A stretch of DNA of 64,000 nucleotides from Atopsyche davidsoni (taxonomy: Eukaryota > Arthropoda > Insecta > Trichoptera > Hydrobiosidae). Location of the stretch: positions 6,650,501 through 6,714,500 of the forward strand of contig JAILWY010000025.1 of NCBI GenBank assembly GCA_022113835.1, written 5' to 3'. Position 1 is the first letter of the stretch. Every line of letters begins with the position of its first letter. Positions 26,976 to 39,100 of this stretch are shown piece by piece. Below the pieces are notes generated by a model that saw nothing but the letters and a program-made list of their open reading frames with translations, was not told the origin of the DNA and ran no database searches. The position numbers and the translations under genes are program-made.

Positions 26976-27282
26976 GCACGAGCGCGACTCAACTCTCTCG
27001 CGATAATGCCGAACGAGTATTGTGATTGTTTCGACTGCGAATTTCCGATTTGTTTGAGCCACGACTCGCGACGCACACTATCCGACTGGTTCCGCGGCCG
27101 ACTGGCCCGCCAGGGTTGCCAGCCGCGCGCGCCGCGATTCCCCACATCGCTCCAATATCCTCGCCAAAAAAAAAAATTTCTTCTTCAGTTTCAGTTTCAA
27201 AATTCAGTTTATCAAAAGCCTTAACTTACTTTTAAAGCAAATAATTTGTTAATACTTTGAATATACTAAAATACTTGAGTGA

Positions 27283-27324
27283 TTTTTATTGGTGACCGGT
27301 TTCGCCATTCTTTCACGTTGGCAC
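27283..27324 (+). repeat. Dispersed repeat, copy 2
   Basis: About 38 of 42 positions match 3908-3949, in the same orientation. It lies just upstream of mfrn exon 1. Confidence 0.5.
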
Positions 27325-30300
27325 TATCAAACAGTTTGACTGATCAATCTGTTGGCGACGGCCGCTAAGTATATTTCCAATTTAGAAATCTATTTCGAAG
27401 ACTTTAGCAACCGATCAATTCCATCTGATTTAATTTACGAATTCGCCAAGGGTTTGTAAATACTGAAGAGTGACAGCCCTGTTTTTGTCACAAGCTCTTG
27501 AGTGAACTGTAATTCTTGACTTCTGCAATTGTGACGAGTTTATCGGCTCGACTCGCACCGACTGACGGCGACAGGTATACGGATAACGCGGTCTCAGAGA
27601 GTGACCATATAGTTACATTTAAAACACTTTTCATTTGTAAACTTTATTACAAACTTGTTGTAATTTCCAGACATGTTACATTTAACACTCTTTACTTCAC
27701 TTATAAGATACTTATTTATTCAATTTTATATGACACTTATTTTCACTTTTGAACCGACACAGAAGTCGGTAATTTAAATCTTTCACACGTGACCTTATGT
27801 CACAATATACGCCCAATCTACGGCTATATATTCACTGCAAATATGCCGCCAAAATATACGCCGATTCGCGGCCGAGTATTCAGTCCCTGAGCTCACACTG
27901 CCCTTCCAAGGGGAAGGGCGGGCTTACATTTAGTCTTAGGTCTCACAAAAAATAAAACGCTATCGTGAGACCCAAATTTATATAAATCAAATATATCCTA
28001 AGTCTTTTCTAAGAGGTAGCTCTCGAGATTAAATATTTGAGACCACACATCTGTATGCAATAAATTTATACTGTAGCGGTCGGTGCACATGCACCGGGCT
28101 ACAATCCTTGTCGGAAGATCGGACTTGTCCGCGCGGGAGAACTTTTTAATTTACAACCCATACAACCCCCAGCGCATCACGGGCCAGAGAGATTCCGACA
28201 CTCAACCAGTAACCACGCGTAATTTTGTCTTGTAAAATATAAATAATAAATAACGAATACGCAAATATTTCACCAGCCTTCTAATTTACATTCATCACAT
28301 CAAAACTAACTTAATAACTACGGCGAAACTAATGACGATGATGACTTGGTGACCGGTGTCTTGTATGCGGCGAATTTGGACGAGACAATAAAATGTGGTT
28401 CCGGTCCACTTTTTATAGACTTTGGCTTCATGCAGATAGCATTGGGTGGAACTCAGCCCGCAATTATGTGTACGACATGTGCACACACTGATCACCATTG
28501 CCTATCGATGTGGACAATGGTGATCAAACTTATTTTCTACATGATTAAATTCTTAAATGATATGCCAAAATGATTAAAGGTTTTTGCTTTTATTTCAATT
28601 TACAAAAAAGTGACTCCCATTACCTGCATTTTTCCTACTCCTTCTGTAGCAAGCTACAAAAACATTACGCTCAGAGAACAGAATGCCGGTCATGCGCGAG
28701 CAACAGAACGGGGAGAGCGGGGTAGTTTTATTAAAAATATTTAATTTGCTTTGCATGGTGGGTTTGCTTTTCCCCGATTTCGGGGAATATTTCTCGGCTG
28801 GCAGCACTTGTGGCTCGCTATTTTGCCGCACGTTTTTTGAGAGTGCGCAAGCTCGGCGCGGGCCTCTGTGCGAGCGAGGCCCTTCACTGTAGAGCCGGCC
28901 CGGAGTTCACGCGACAAGTCATTCCGATGGAAAGCAATTGAATTGTTTCACGGGCTGTAAACCGTCGGCGACCGTCTCGTTGCAGCCCATCCTGCCTTAT
29001 CTTGCAATTTATGCACAAAAACCTGATCATACCTTGCAATTTGTGCACTAAAAACTGGATACAACCGTTGTGCCTCCAGCCCCAAAAAGTGAAAACCTTG
29101 TGGGTGCATTTATTTTTAAATAATCACTTGTGGATTTTCTGAATTCGTAATGCAACAATCCAATCGATTGATTAAACCGCCAAGATGTAAATGAAATTAA
29201 AAAGAAAAAAATCAACACAGTATATGCCAGCAAAGCCTCGGAAGCCGCTTACCCGATTTGCTATTTCACACATAACCCTATACTTTATATAAATTAAAAT
29301 ACATTTTTTTAAATAATAATTTTTTAAAATTGCTTCTTGCGTGAATTTTGGGACAGCTGTGTTATACCTGATACTTACGCACAGTTCCCAATGGATATTA
29401 TTATCTGTTACCTAATCCTCTGCAATCAAAACATGTCGAGCCGCTCAGCAAGTAAATAACTCGACAAGGAATTAAGCGAAATATTCGCCAAACCCAATGA
29501 ACCCTAAAACTTCCACACCCAAGCCCACAATGACGAATACTCGTTTAACTATACACCACGAGTACACCTATAATTTAATTTAATTTTTATATGCATATTA
29601 CAAAGCGTGTCATTATTTATAATGATATACTTATACAATCATCAATAAAATTGAAAAAAAAATTATATACTCTTATATATCTATCCTTAAGGTGTTATTT
29701 TTTTTGTGGCAACATAAAAAAATAGTACATACATTTGAGCTTTGATAAGTTTTATTATTTATTAATATATGTGCAATGTAAAATGATATTTCCAGAATTA
29801 TATAATAAAACACTAATCAATAACAAGAAACGCCAGTAAATAGTCCATGAAAATGGACGCTAGCGCAAAACGCCTGATCTCTTCCAACAAGGCCATCTTG
29901 GCCAGTGAATAAGACTCACACGCTTCACATTATTACCTTTAATATAATTGTACAATAAAACGATTTTTAAATAGTATTTTTTCAGATAATATTGGCCTAA
30001 AACTGAAGCAAGTGTCGCTTATTCTTATCCCCAGCTGTCGCACGCCATTTGGCAACGTCGCATTTTTCCCACAAAACCATTATTACACCTTCGACTCCGA
30101 CATAATATGCGTTGCACGTATCAAAAATCCATATCCAGTTGGTTAAATAAATGTATCACTGAATCAAAGCAATACAGGACGATGTCGACAAAAAATATAT
30201 ATTAAATACACATTTTTGGCGTGAAATACAACGCCGTATCTTGGAAAAAGCCAACGCCATATTTAGTGTTTCATAACGCAACTTCAATGCTTGCGCAATA

Positions 30301-30734
30301 CGCCAGCGGTATTTATTAATATATATATTAAATAATATCTATCCTCAAAAGAATCTAATATTGTTAATCACCACATTTACTGATCACGTGTTTACATTTT
30401 TTTATAATGACCTTGAGAAAATAATAGCAAAAAATACATCCTGAGAGCTTTAGGTCGGTTCAGTCGTCAATCAAACTTTACTAGCGAAATATGAAGCTAT
30501 AGTATTTTTAATTAAATTTATCATTGGCCTTGAAATAATAAAAAAAATGACATCCCCTCTCTTGGTATCCCAGTCTGCACAAGCATGGCAGCACTCAGTT
30601 ATTGATTTCTAAATAGTATAAATATATCAAAGTGGTATTTTCTGAATTATTTATAAACATAAATAAATATCCATTAAAAGTATATACATACCGTGTTTAC
30701 TTCTGTGATGCAATATTAAAAAAATGCCTAGGAA

Positions 30735-31110
30735 CAACATGTAATGTATGCGTTATAGTATATCTTCCCACTGAGCACTAACATGGAAGATGTGTAATAA
30801 TATTAAAATAAACTGTATGCACTATAGCATAGTTTCCCATTTAACTAACATTGAAGATGTGTAATAATAATAATTAATACACTATATGCATTATAGCATA
30901 TCTTCCCGTTTAACTAACATGGAAGATGCGTAATCCGTTAGTGTAATAATAATAATTAAATACACTATATGCATTATAGCGTATCTTCCCATTTAACCAA
31001 CATAGAAGATGTGTAATCCATAAATGTAATAATAATATTAAAACACACTGTGTTTATTATAGCGTATCTTCCCGTTTAACTAACATGGAAGATATGTAAT
31101 CCATTAAAAA
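30735..31110. repeat. Five-copy minisatellite
   Basis: The motif TATCTTCCC followed by TTAACTAACATGGAAGATGTG recurs at about 30761, 30831, 30899, 30982 and 31065. The period is about 69-70 bp in the first copies and 83 bp in the last two, owing to an added TAATCC-type segment of about 13 bp. Confidence 0.85.
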
Positions 31111-32207
31111 AATAAATACTTAAGTGATAATCAATTCAGCAGGTATGTTTATTTAGATTTATGTAGACATGTACCGCATAAGAGTTTTAAAGTAGCAGCT
31201 TCCAATTCTGCGTCGAGTGCATTTTCTTCAGTCAGTAACTACTACAAGTGCTAATTTTAATCGATCCATCTTTCATTAAAACGATCAATTGTTCAAATGT
31301 GTTTCCACCTAAAGAATTCAAAAATAAAACAAAGTCATTTAAGCAAATTGTTTATTTTTTAATATATCAATCTAAATTTTGCAAGTGATGTAATAATAAT
31401 CTACATGAAATGTATCCTATGAAAATAAAATGTAAATAGTGAAGTTTAGAATGAAAAGGGTAGACGGATTCTGAAGAAAAAAAATAGCACACAAGAATAA
31501 TGATATCAACGGGCAACAATAAAACTGAATGCATATATCTATCAATCGAGTTGATAAAATTATTGCTAAATGAAATCTAAATACTTTGATATTTTAACTT
31601 TATAAAAATTTAACTTTATTAGATAGATTTACATCAAAATGGATAAAATTGGGAATATCGGTATTGAAGAGGAATAAAATCCTAAATTAACTATGACAAA
31701 ATTACAACATAAGCGAGACTAACCAATGACATTAAATTATCTTTAACTTGATACAAATTAAAACCAATAGTACTTTTTTTTATTAAATACAATAAAATGA
31801 TAATAGTTTTGCACCAACGATTTTCAATATCCACCAAACAATGTTTTTTTTTGATAAATGAAGGTAAAAGTAAACTTAAAACAATGAGTTATATAAAATA
31901 GTTATAAATGAACCATAAAAAAAAAAGATATAAAAGGTGATTTAAAGTGATTCTAAGTATGAAGAAGCTCGAATCAAAAACGTCCATGAGTTAAAACAAC
32001 ACGGTGAAGAGTAGTAACGGCGAAAAGCTTTCATATAAAGATTAATTATATTATTATCGTTAAAATGCAAAATAGATATTAATGAAACAATATTTATTTT
32101 CCATGAAAAGACAATGTCTGGTTGTATTCATTATTTACGAGTGAAAGAAAAGAAATACTGAAATTTGGAATGAATATTAATTTGCCAAATTGAAATTTTA
32201 AAGTTAA

Positions 32208-32354
32208 CCCTTTAAGTGTATATGATGGACAATTCATTTTACAATAATAAATACAGATATATAATAATATTGATTTGACGAGGTTAACATAACATCATGA
32301 AATATTGACGATACAAAGGTTGATTAGGAATTCAGGCGTCAATCACTTAAAGGG
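32208..32354. mobile_element. piggyBac-type MITE
   Basis: 147 bp with inverted ends CCCTTTAAGTG / CACTTAAAGGG, flanked on both sides by TTAA (32204-32207 and 32355-32358). TTAA targets and CCC...GGG termini are the piggyBac signature. No coding content. Confidence 0.8.
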
Positions 32355-35300
32355 TTAAAATATAAATAAAAAAACACTGAAGCTAGTTTCTAGAAATTAT
32401 TTTTAAAAATTCACATTGATAAGCATCTCATCATCATGAGCCTAATCGGTTTCTGAATCTTCTATCCCGTCAAGTGAATAACCTACTCTAAACATAAATA
32501 CTTATTAAAATATATTATGAATATATTAATTTAATTTATTCCAAGAACATTCCACGCCCGGGACACTTTTGCTTTGACGCGTCTAAAAACTAATATTTTC
32601 ATACAAGCTGTAATCAAATAAATATCGGTAAACCTATGGTAGAGCCACGCACTTTTGGTATAGAAACACTGGTTTATAAGTCAACACGTCACCCTCGAGA
32701 CCGACTTCACTGCAGAGGAGACACCGAGCACCTCCGTGCTGCACAAGGAATATCACAATGGTAGAGTGATTTAAAATTTATGAAGCTCTTATGGTAAAAA
32801 TATTTGTAGTCACATTTATAATAAAACATGCAAAAAGCAATTCTACTCTGAGGCCATTTTCATTTTGATGTTAGTAATCCAAATACATGTTAAAATTAAA
32901 TATTACCCATCAAACTTTTATACCTTGCGTAATGCATAGTTACGCTGTTTGAGTGACACCGGCTTAAAATCCTCACGCAGGAAGATTAAGTTGACATCGG
33001 TAAAACGAGTCGACTTTAAGCATCACAGTGACGATTGTACAGAAGGATAAAATTACGAAAACAAAAGTGTCGCAGGCATCGTTCACATTTCTCCTCTTCT
33101 GAGTGAGAAATCACGTCTAAAACCAACAACAGCAGAAATAAAAAACACACTGAAACTGCAATCACCAATTTTCAGTTTATAAAATATCAAGTAACCTGAC
33201 CCGCGGCCAGATCGCATCATAAGTATGCCTTGGTGTATTTTTTTTATTTCTAACACGTTGAATATTTTTGTAGCACGCTTCGTACACACCACACATTCCT
33301 AACAATTGAAAAATATAGCTCTCAAGCTCAGGTGAAGCTTACGAAATGCACTCCGAGTTCGCACTCACTACAACATAGACTAGCCCATGCAACTTATTCC
33401 AACTTCCTTCACTCCCTGTCGTCCCTCTACCTATTTGGCCTGAATGAAGAGTCGGGAGACAGCAGCCACTCCGCGCCCCAAACACGTATAGTAAAAAAAC
33501 CTTTCCATATAAAAGCTATTAAGCACATTCCAATTCAAACGAGTATTTTTTTAAATTGCTATTTTTTATATTCTCTGTTACACATTAAAAAAATACAATA
33601 GTAGAAGAACCAGAGGCGGGCGATGCAATCCGTTAAAATTGTATAATCCTTAGTTGATTAAATATCAGAGTGATATTTTATAAGTAGTAAATCTGTAAAA
33701 CATGTAACTAGCTACCCGAGGTTCTTCTAATATTAGATATATCCTTTGAAGCCCCCACAACATATATTTAACATCATCAAACGTACACTCTCAGGTTCCA
33801 GAATCACTAAAACGCTCGGTCATTGTTTTCATAAGATTTCCGAGGACGTTGCTCCTCTCGTTAGTCCGCTCGGTGACCAGCAACAGTGATGAATTCTTCG
33901 AGTATACATTTGCAACATTTGACATATTTTACTACATCCATAGCTAGCAACAAATGAGGTGGATTTTTTTTTTAATGAAAATGTACAATAATTTCTTTAG
34001 TATTCACATATATAAGGATGCCGTCTTTCCCGATCTCAAAAATGAAAACAATTATTTGCTAAAAAGTAGTATTCATACAGATCATAGCAGTAAAGTACTT
34101 TTGGTTATAAATCTATACTTTTCCCCACACCCGTGAATCCCCACTAATGGAACCTTATTTACCATAAGACAATATATATTTTTTAATGTATTTTACGCAA
34201 GCCATTATCAGAAGTCAAATTCTATATTATATCTAATTATAATAATTTTATTTTTGGGTATTATTAGCGCATTTGTATTCTTAGCTAGGAAGTAGTTTAC
34301 ATTTTAATTAAAATACAAACCTATTGTATAAAGCAGTTGCAATTGATATTTGAGTCAGCGAAGTCTCTATTGTTTTGCGTTTGATGTCAAATATGCATCC
34401 GATGTCAAAGAGGCTTGTATTTAAATTCGACTTGAACTTGAATCCGTACGCAAAAGAGTATTTCCTTCCACGAATTGAATGAAATATTTTGTGTCAATAC
34501 ATTGACTCGAGTGACGATTTGTTTATAACCAAGGGAGTACCCGTACGATCTATGAGTTTGTACTTTAGAAGTAGTAGGGCTGAGACTGCGGGCAAGGGTT
34601 GGCATCCGAGTATAGGCACAGAGTTTAGCTATAAATAAGTATGACGAACATTTACATTCTATATGACAGAAAGGCAAGTTGAATGGTTCCATGCACACCG
34701 GCTGCGATACGTAATGAAGCAAATATATGCATTATTATACAAACCTATATTGCTAAGACCATATTCTGTAACAGATTTTCTATTAAGAATTAAATCCTTA
34801 TAGGATCAATATGAGTTATTTCTTAAATCTATTGGCATGTTTTTTTTTTGCAATTTATTTTTTAAATCGAGAGGGCAGTGTTTTTTTAGTTTAACTGTTT
34901 GTTTTATATTTTAGATTGTGCGGTGAATGTTTTTTTCAACATTGTTACAAATGTTTCAAACAGTTGAGTTTACACGATAATCAATTTTCTCGGTGAATGA
35001 CGGCGTTGCTACAATCACCAAATGTCCAAATATGAAATTTACTTATCAACTAATGTAATAACACCCTTAGAATATTTTTTTTTTTTTAGTGTTTACGGGG
35101 CGTAGCCTTGTGAGCCCGTCACAAATCCGATGGAGTTTTTCAACTTTGTAAAATTATCGTTATAGAATTAAAAATGTCTAAACCTAAAATACTACAGCAT
35201 GTTCAAAGAATAAATAAAATATTGGTAAACAATAACAAAAAAAAATATCAACACGCCTCCCTTAAATGTCATAAAAAAAGTGTATACATCCTTAGAATAT

Positions 35301-36076
35301 AAATGTGACAACACTGTCCCTAAAAACGCTTCAATTATTATGCATTTTTGTAATGAAAAATGTTTGTGATGTATTTTGAATAAAAACAATATCAATATAT
35401 TAAAATATTGGATAATAAATGATATTCTACATTAAAAACGTATTTTGTAAAACTCCAGACACCAAGCAAATTAAATAACGCAATATACAAATGTGACAAA
35501 AGCGAGGATTCATTAATCTTCTTCTGAGTACAACATAATCTTTAAATATTATGTTTATCGTTGAATTTAATAATTAGATGTGGCCTTCACAACGTAAACC
35601 TGTACAATTTGTGAAAAATAAATTACTGGCATGATCAACGCACTCGACAAATTACATTATACAACAAAGAAAATAAATGATCTTAGTTTATCTTCAAAGA
35701 TAATTTTGTGTCCTGAATACCTAAGATAGTAGAGTACGTAAGTAGAATAGATTCCCGAAAATTATCACCAGATCAACTCCGGGTGGTTTGGGTTAGGTTA
35801 GGTGACGCTCTATTGAAGAGTATTATTGAAATATTTTTTTTCCGACTTCACTGAATCTCAAATGCGTTGAACAGGGCAGTATTGAACTGAATTCTGAGTG
35901 AGTTATCACTTGCGACAGTGGCGGGTCTTGAAACGTGTCGGAGGTATGGTACGGAAGGAGGCAGTCTTAACCTAGGATTAAATAAGTAGAATGAATAAAA
36001 ACAATGAATAGTAGTAACATTTCACAATAATTGTCATTTGGGTGGTTGTTTGTGTCGTGTGGTTGGTGAAGAGGCT

Positions 36077-36190
36077 CTAGAAGAGGCGAGCTCTTCTCTT
36101 CATCTCGTTGCGCCGCCACTGGGGCATGCGGTAGAACTCCACGCGCCCGCACTGGAGGATGGCTTCAAATTCTGCGTCGGAGAGATGACG
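36077..36190 (-). CDS. Unc-115: Unc-115 exon 19 (terminal): villin headpiece core
   Basis: 114 nt encoding RHLSDAEFEAILQCGRVEFY and RMPQWRRNEMKRRARLF with stop at 36077-36079. The headpiece core, with HLS..EF, the Pro-x-Trp turn and the basic C-terminal LF, is complete and should bind F-actin. The usual KKK tail is Arg-substituted (KRRARLF). Confidence 0.96.
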   Translation of the reverse strand, partial: RHLSDAEFEAILQCGRVEFYRMPQWRRNEMKRRARLF

Positions 36191-39100
36191 CTGGAACCAG
36201 AACATTCGTACCATGATGATTTTGACAGATATGTACAACTATGTGGATTACAACAAATTGAAAGGAATGAGTTTTTAATCACGTTTCGTTTAATGTATGA
36301 AAATTGTATTCGTAAATGTACCTCCAGGTTGAGTCTGTCGACGTCGTGCGGCAATCGGTAATTGGTGATGAGGAGCAGGTGGTAGGGGTAGATCTTGGCA
36401 GGTTCGTGGACGAGGTGGGAGTGCGCCATGTTGGGCAGTGAGCGTCGCACGCCCACACCCGCACTCGAGGCGCGCGTCACGCCCGAGTACTGCGCCCCCG
36501 CCCGCAACACGCCCACAAATGTTGACGATACCGGCAACTCAGCAGCCGTCTGCAAGCACACTTCCGTGTCACAACTCCACCCTGCACTCTCCACTCTACA
36601 CAACGTGCCTTAATCCTTCGATCCACATAGGTTGTACATAATTTATTTTGCAACACGTGCCGTCCACTTATTTCATCCAATTTTCTGACTAGAGAGGATG
36701 ATGACACATTACAAAAGTTACTAAGATAACTTTTGAAGTGCAAAAATAACAAATTATTAACATTAGATACATCTTCTGGAACTATCTCAAAGGAATGAAA
36801 ATAATTGAAGAGAATGAATCCCTGATGATAGCTCTGGTATCTTAACCAAAAACATTAAATCTCAATCGTTGGATAATATCTAGACTTCGATTGAAGAGGC
36901 ATAAGTGAATACGTAGGCAAGTAGCTACGAAATTAGATTCAGGAATTGAATTGAATATTGAACTTCCGCACATAACATCTCAATATATGCTTCAAGAGCG
37001 AGTCGGCAGCAATCCGAAGGACTGTACTACAACCCCTGTTTAATTTATTCTTCTGCATCAACCTCTAATTTTCACAATGGGCTTGACCTCAGCCAGAGAC
37101 TTCTGCGGCAGCTCATAAAATTCTCTACTTCAGGATAAGGAATGAGGCACGTTGCATTATATAATCTAAGTACTATACATTATGATTTTATTTATTGAAA
37201 TGAACAAAAATGCAGGAAGTGTACAATGATATGAATCTAAAACTAAATATGTAAGTATAATTGATTCTTGTAAACATTTATACAAGCATTAAGTATGATA
37301 ACAAAATTAAAACAAATCATGTGTGCATTATTTTACTAATTAGTAAATCAAATGTGGCTATTTTGCCGGTGAAAAATAAAATACAGGCATTGTATTTCTT
37401 ACACAATTAAAAATATGACAACATTTCCAAATCTATATTGTACCCTGTCAGTCGGAAAATCTACAAATGTTCTGAAAAACAATAGAAACTTCTACGGTTA
37501 CGAGACCAACCACTCTCAATCCAAACTACCAGAGAACCATTAGAAACAATATGCAGCCAGGGTTATACTAACTAGATTAATAATACAAATAATTACAAAT
37601 ATAAATATAATATTGTCATGTATTTTTACAATAAATTAAATCCACTGCTTTGCTTTGCATTCATTTACAAGCGTTTCAAGCGATATCAATTGTTTTTTTA
37701 TTTATTTATTATTTATAGAAATATATATCGAATAACGCTGCTACGTACATAAAAACTGAAAGCATTTGAGTTTGTATAGAATCGTTAAAAATAGTAATTG
37801 TACAAAATCTCCGATTATACTCAATGGCCGATTAGACTACTTCGGGGAATCATTTGTAAATAGTTAACGAAACCTCACTCTGCCTGAAGATGCCAACCTA
37901 GCATGTTGGCAAAACTCGTGTCAAAAAATAAAAAGTGGGAACATCACTGAATATATTTTTTTATAAAAATACTATCTCTGATATATAATTGTTTTGAATT
38001 TTTCTATAGTTTTAGGGAAACTCTGTGTTCGAGAGAGATCATAGCTCTTGATAATTTCAAAACTCGATATTAAAAAAAATGCGTCACAGAAGAACCAAGA
38101 AATCCCCAGGAAACCCTGGATCCCTCGTAAATTTAATTTTATTTGACTAAGACAAAATCTGTGAGTGTAAATGAAACAATGAGAAATATCATTAAGTTTT
38201 TTCTTGTTATGTTAATTTTTAACTGAATAACATATTGTTAGCACAATAAGTCTGTATTAAATATTCGATAATCGTCAATATAATATTATATATATCCTCA
38301 TCGTGGTTCTTGTAAATATATTTTCTATTCGGATAGCACTGAAAAGCTAATCTTTTTTTTCACATTTACATTATATGAATTACGTTTTATTTACATATCA
38401 ATACGAAGAAAAAAAAAACAATTGAGCATCGCTTTGAGCAAATATCAGCAGTCGGAGCTTAGTCTCGGTTGCGGCTGGAACGGAAATAAGAGATATGCAA
38501 GGTCGGCGGGCGGGCTGTACACGGTTAGTGACGGGTGATACTCATGCGGGTGTGACTATGTTCATAATTATGAAGTTGTTTTTGTATTTACCATGGCGCT
38601 CCTGTCCACGTCGGTGATGGATCCTCCGGAGACTGTGGCAGCGGCGAGGGACAAGCAAGGCAGACTTATAAATAATCATATTTACACATGGCGGCACGCC
38701 GCGGTGCTGCGCCTGCTTATTCTTATGGCCAATGTCAAATCAAATATTTTGAATTTTTTTTATACTCAAAATGGCAATAAAAATAAATAATACATAAATT
38801 ACTTTAGGATAGCTAATGTTTTCAGTGGAATTATATATAATTTTATTTTTGCTTGAAAATGCAAATTTTAAATGTCCAACTATGTATACTTTTTTTTACA
38901 TGAAAAACTTAATTTCAATTCCGCATTGATTTATAATAATAGTGAAGACTGAATGGACATGTATCAATTGCATTTTCAACATTTAATATGGTACTTATAG
39001 ATATCAGTTGTGTATTGAAGGCATGCAGTAAACTAAAGTTATGCTGAGAATGTGTTTAGATACAGGTTGATGTGTCAAGTCTGTAATTTTTTTAACCGAT

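Larger units (their letters stand above)
26700..27150. promoter_or_regulatory. CpG-rich region around mfrn exon 1
   Basis: GC- and CpG-dense sequence covers exon 1 and about 200 bp upstream, against AT-rich surroundings. Consistent with promoter and 5' UTR, but it also resembles the GC-rich mobile remnants elsewhere in the window. Confidence 0.35.
27151..36076. other. Intergenic region between mfrn and Unc-115
   Basis: About 8.9 kb without a supported gene. The part to 28950 is relatively GC-rich with small hairpins: 27900-27919 with GCCCTTCC arms, 28081-28096 with CGGTGCA arms, and 28490-28525 with GATCACCATTG arms. Further on are a 32-bp period repeat at about 29002-29060, a minisatellite at 30735-31110 and a MITE at 32208-32354. 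The Unc-115 3' UTR enters from the right. Confidence 0.6.

Noticed and set aside
28683..28892. 69-codon plus-strand frame in a CpG-rich block
   Set aside because: No similarity or start and stop context. The open frame follows from GC-rich composition.
32700..32760. Short minus-strand exon-like stretch (TGTGCAG|CACGG ... CGAGG|GTGACG)
   Set aside because: It lies between genes, encodes no recognisable block and fits no reading phase of either gene.
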